Of a DNA stretch of 8,450 nucleotides, positions 7,193 to 8,450 are shown one piece after another. The DNA is taken from positions 1 to 8,450 of the forward strand of contig JAKMFK010000179.1 of NCBI GenBank assembly GCA_022425465.1. The letters run 5' to 3'. Numbering within the stretch: the first letter of the stretch is position 1; each line of letters begins with the position of its first letter. The DNA comes from Bacteroidia bacterium (GTDB taxonomy: Bacteria > Bacteroidota > Bacteroidia > NS11-12g > UBA9320). Under the pieces are notes generated by a model. It made no database searches. It was given only the letters and a program-made list of their open reading frames with translations, and was not told the DNA's origin. The position numbers and the translations under genes were made by a program.

Positions 7193-7324
7193 CTATACAA
7201 TTTTATTTTGTTGGATTTTAGTTTGACTCACTCCAGGGCAAGCGTCTCTTGATTTACAAGAGGTAAAGGCTACACAAATTACAAACGCGAGTGTAAGAAT
7301 TGTTAAGATTTTTTTAATGTTCAT
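7193..7324 (-). CDS. Very small lipoprotein, 43 residues, function unknown
   Basis: The short reading frame starts at ATG 7324-7322 and stops at TAG 7195-7193. MNIKK is followed by a hydrophobic stretch (6-20) and a lipobox, AFTSC, with Cys23 as the predicted lipidated residue. The mature part would be only 21 residues, beginning CKSRDACPG, with a second Cys at 29 and a polar, basic tail (TKIQQNKIV). A stop lies in frame just upstream, so this is the only reasonable start. The clean lipoprotein signal, the position as first gene of a compact unit 9 nt before ytxJ, and the divergent gene on the other side argue that it is real. I do not recognise a named family. It could be a small outer-membrane or periplasmic lipoprotein, or a leader whose translation affects ytxJ expression. 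Confidence 0.7.
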   Translation of the reverse strand: MNIKKILTILTLAFVICVAFTSCKSRDACPGVSQTKIQQNKIV

Positions 7325-7379
7325 TTTAGTATAATAATATTGTGAGTGTTAAATCAACAACGATTTTAAATAAAAACTA
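7325..7379. promoter_or_regulatory. Divergent promoter region between lipoprotein-ytxJ operon and methyltransferase gene
   Basis: These 55 bases separate two genes read in opposite directions and must hold, or partly hold, both promoters unless these extend into the coding regions. The region is AT-rich. On the plus strand TAATATTG (7335-7342) is one base off TAnnTTTG, but I see no well-spaced upstream TTG, and no convincing element on the minus strand. Assignment rests on layout rather than on motif matches. Confidence 0.4.
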
Positions 7380-8450
7380 GTGCAAAGTAATCATATTATT
7401 GCGGTTTTATCTAGTGATGAAGGTTTTCATTTTATAAAAAACAATTTGAATGATAATCCGAATGATCTGGCACTAAAATATTCGGGTAAAACATCATTTG
7501 ATTTGAAAACGGCCCTGTATTTAATTGGTATTTACAAAAAGGCGTCTAAGAAAGTTCCCATTATTTCTAATAACTTATTAGCTATTGACCAACGTTCATA
7601 CGAGCAGTCTACCTCACAAAAAGTAGCTCAATACAAAGCTAATTTTATACGGGGAAAACATTTGCTTGATCTCACCGCTGGAATAGGTATAGACAGTCTT
7701 TATTTAAGTCATAACTTTGAAAAAATTGAAGCAATAGAGTTAAATTTGTCTCTTCATGAATTGGCATGTTTTAATCATGAAAAACTAGGAATAAACAACA
7801 TTAAACGTATTCATGGAGATTCCTTCGAGTTTTTATCTGGCAAGGTTTGGGATTGGATTTATATAGATCCTGATCGTAGAATTAATGGTAAGCGTGCTGT
7901 TGATTTGAAGTATTTGAGACCAGATATATTAGGGAGTTTAAATTTAATAAAAAAGGCGGCGTCTAAAATTTATATTAAATTATCGCCACTCTTTGATTTA
8001 AGTGAGATTGCAAGACGTTTTAATCACCTTAATACAATCTATTTAATAGCAGAAAAAAATGAGATAAAAGAGGTTGGGATTTTTATCGATTGTTCTATTA
8101 AAAGTGATACACGAAACGCAAAACTTCATTTGGTAGATGTGTCAACTAACTATTCTGCATCTTTTTCATTTAATGAGTATTTTAAAAGAAGTAATTTTAT
8201 TTACGATACAGGTTATAATAGGTTTTTACATGTGCCCTTAACTTTAATCTCAAAGTCATCATGTTTTCATGTTTTTACAAAGGGAATTAACGTGACAAAA
8301 CATCCTGAGTTTCAACTTTTTTTCTCTGATAATAACAATTTGCCAGGTTTTAGAACACTTGAAGTTATTGATAAGTGCGTGTTATCGGTTAAGAAAATTA
8401 AGCAAATACTTCGATTAAATAGCATAGTAAAAATGAATATTGTTGTAAAA
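7380..8450 (+). CDS. PG_1098-type class I SAM-dependent methyltransferase with THUMP-like C-terminus (3' end missing)
   Basis: Open frame of 357 codons running off the right edge; the family is about 390-400 residues, so only the last few dozen are missing. Frame and family are supported by an N-terminal helical domain, the YEQSTSQKVAQYKA motif (74-87; LEQCSSExTARYKA in relatives), the SAM-binding motif I DLTAGIGID (97-105), acidic Glu120 at the end of strand 2, and the catalytic-loop motif YIDPDRR (161-167), usually DPARR in this family. KLSPLFDL (200-207) matches the next conserved segment, and the end of the window enters the THUMP-like domain (VVK, normally followed by NFP). The substrate is unknown, probably RNA by analogy with THUMP methyltransferases. 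There is no ATG near the N-terminus: GTG at 7380-7382 is the first plausible start after the in-frame TAA at 7371-7373. It is transcribed away from the lipoprotein-ytxJ operon. Confidence 0.88.
   Translation, partial: MQSNHIIAVLSSDEGFHFIKNNLNDNPNDLALKYSGKTSFDLKTALYLIGIYKKASKKVPIISNNLLAIDQRSYEQSTSQKVAQYKANFIRGKHLLDLTAGIGIDSLYLSHNFEKIEAIELNLSLHELACFNHEKLGINNIKRIHGDSFEFLSGKVWDWIYIDPDRRINGKRAVDLKYLRPDILGSLNLIKKAASKIYIKLSPLFDLSEIARRFNHLNTIYLIAEKNEIKEVGIFIDCSIKSDTRNAKLHLVDVSTNYSASFSFNEYFKRSNFIYDTGYNRFLHVPLTLISKSSCFHVFTKGINVTKHPEFQLFFSDNNNLPGFRTLEVIDKCVLSVKKIKQILRLNSIVKMNIVVK

Noticed and set aside
1..8450. CRISPR array, insertion sequence, tRNA or defence island
   Set aside because: No regularly spaced repeats, transposase-like frame, terminal inverted repeats or tRNA-like cloverleaf were seen; all sizeable frames have an envelope, chaperone, redox or methyltransferase explanation.

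Overview
The window is AT-rich DNA from a member of the Bacteroidota, most likely a marine or aquatic flavobacterium-like lineage. Three things point there: the C-terminal half of the gliding-motility protein GldG, a large secreted protein ending in a type IX secretion (T9SS) sorting domain, and a near-perfect Bacteroidota-type promoter (TTTG, 19 bp spacer, TAAATTTG). A YtxJ-type bacilliredoxin and a PG_1098-type methyltransferase fit the same phylum.

Left block, plus strand (1-2670): the 3' part of gldG, then a PagL-like outer-membrane lipid A deacylase-family protein, then a head-GIN (DUF2807) lipoprotein. Adjacent genes overlap by a few bases (TAATG or slightly more, and ATGA), so they look co-transcribed and translationally coupled. 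The block ends in a hairpin at 2666-2695, which it shares with the convergent gene on its right.

Middle block, minus strand (2708-6030): a single small heat-shock protein (Hsp20), a strong symmetric terminator (3258-3292), and a 906-residue BNR/Asp-box beta-propeller protein with a C-terminal T9SS sorting domain. The best start of the large gene is the ATG at 6030, not the GTG at 6048. A promoter at 6061-6091 would give a leader of about 25 nt.

Right block: a compact minus-strand operon (7324 to 6138) encodes a 43-residue lipoprotein, a YtxJ bacilliredoxin and a conserved Bacteroidota outer-membrane beta-barrel-like protein, with gaps of 9 and 14 nt. Diverging from it, a plus-strand PG_1098-type SAM-dependent methyltransferase begins at a GTG (7380) and runs off the right edge.

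Most of the window concerns the cell envelope: GldG in the inner membrane, a lipid A-modifying-type barrel, two lipoproteins, a second outer-membrane protein and a T9SS cargo. I see no mobile element, CRISPR array, tRNA or rRNA. No clearly new system is proven. The most distinctive points are the tiny lipoprotein heading the bacilliredoxin operon, the gldG-coupled PagL-like gene with an altered catalytic position, and the unexplained outer-membrane partner of YtxJ.
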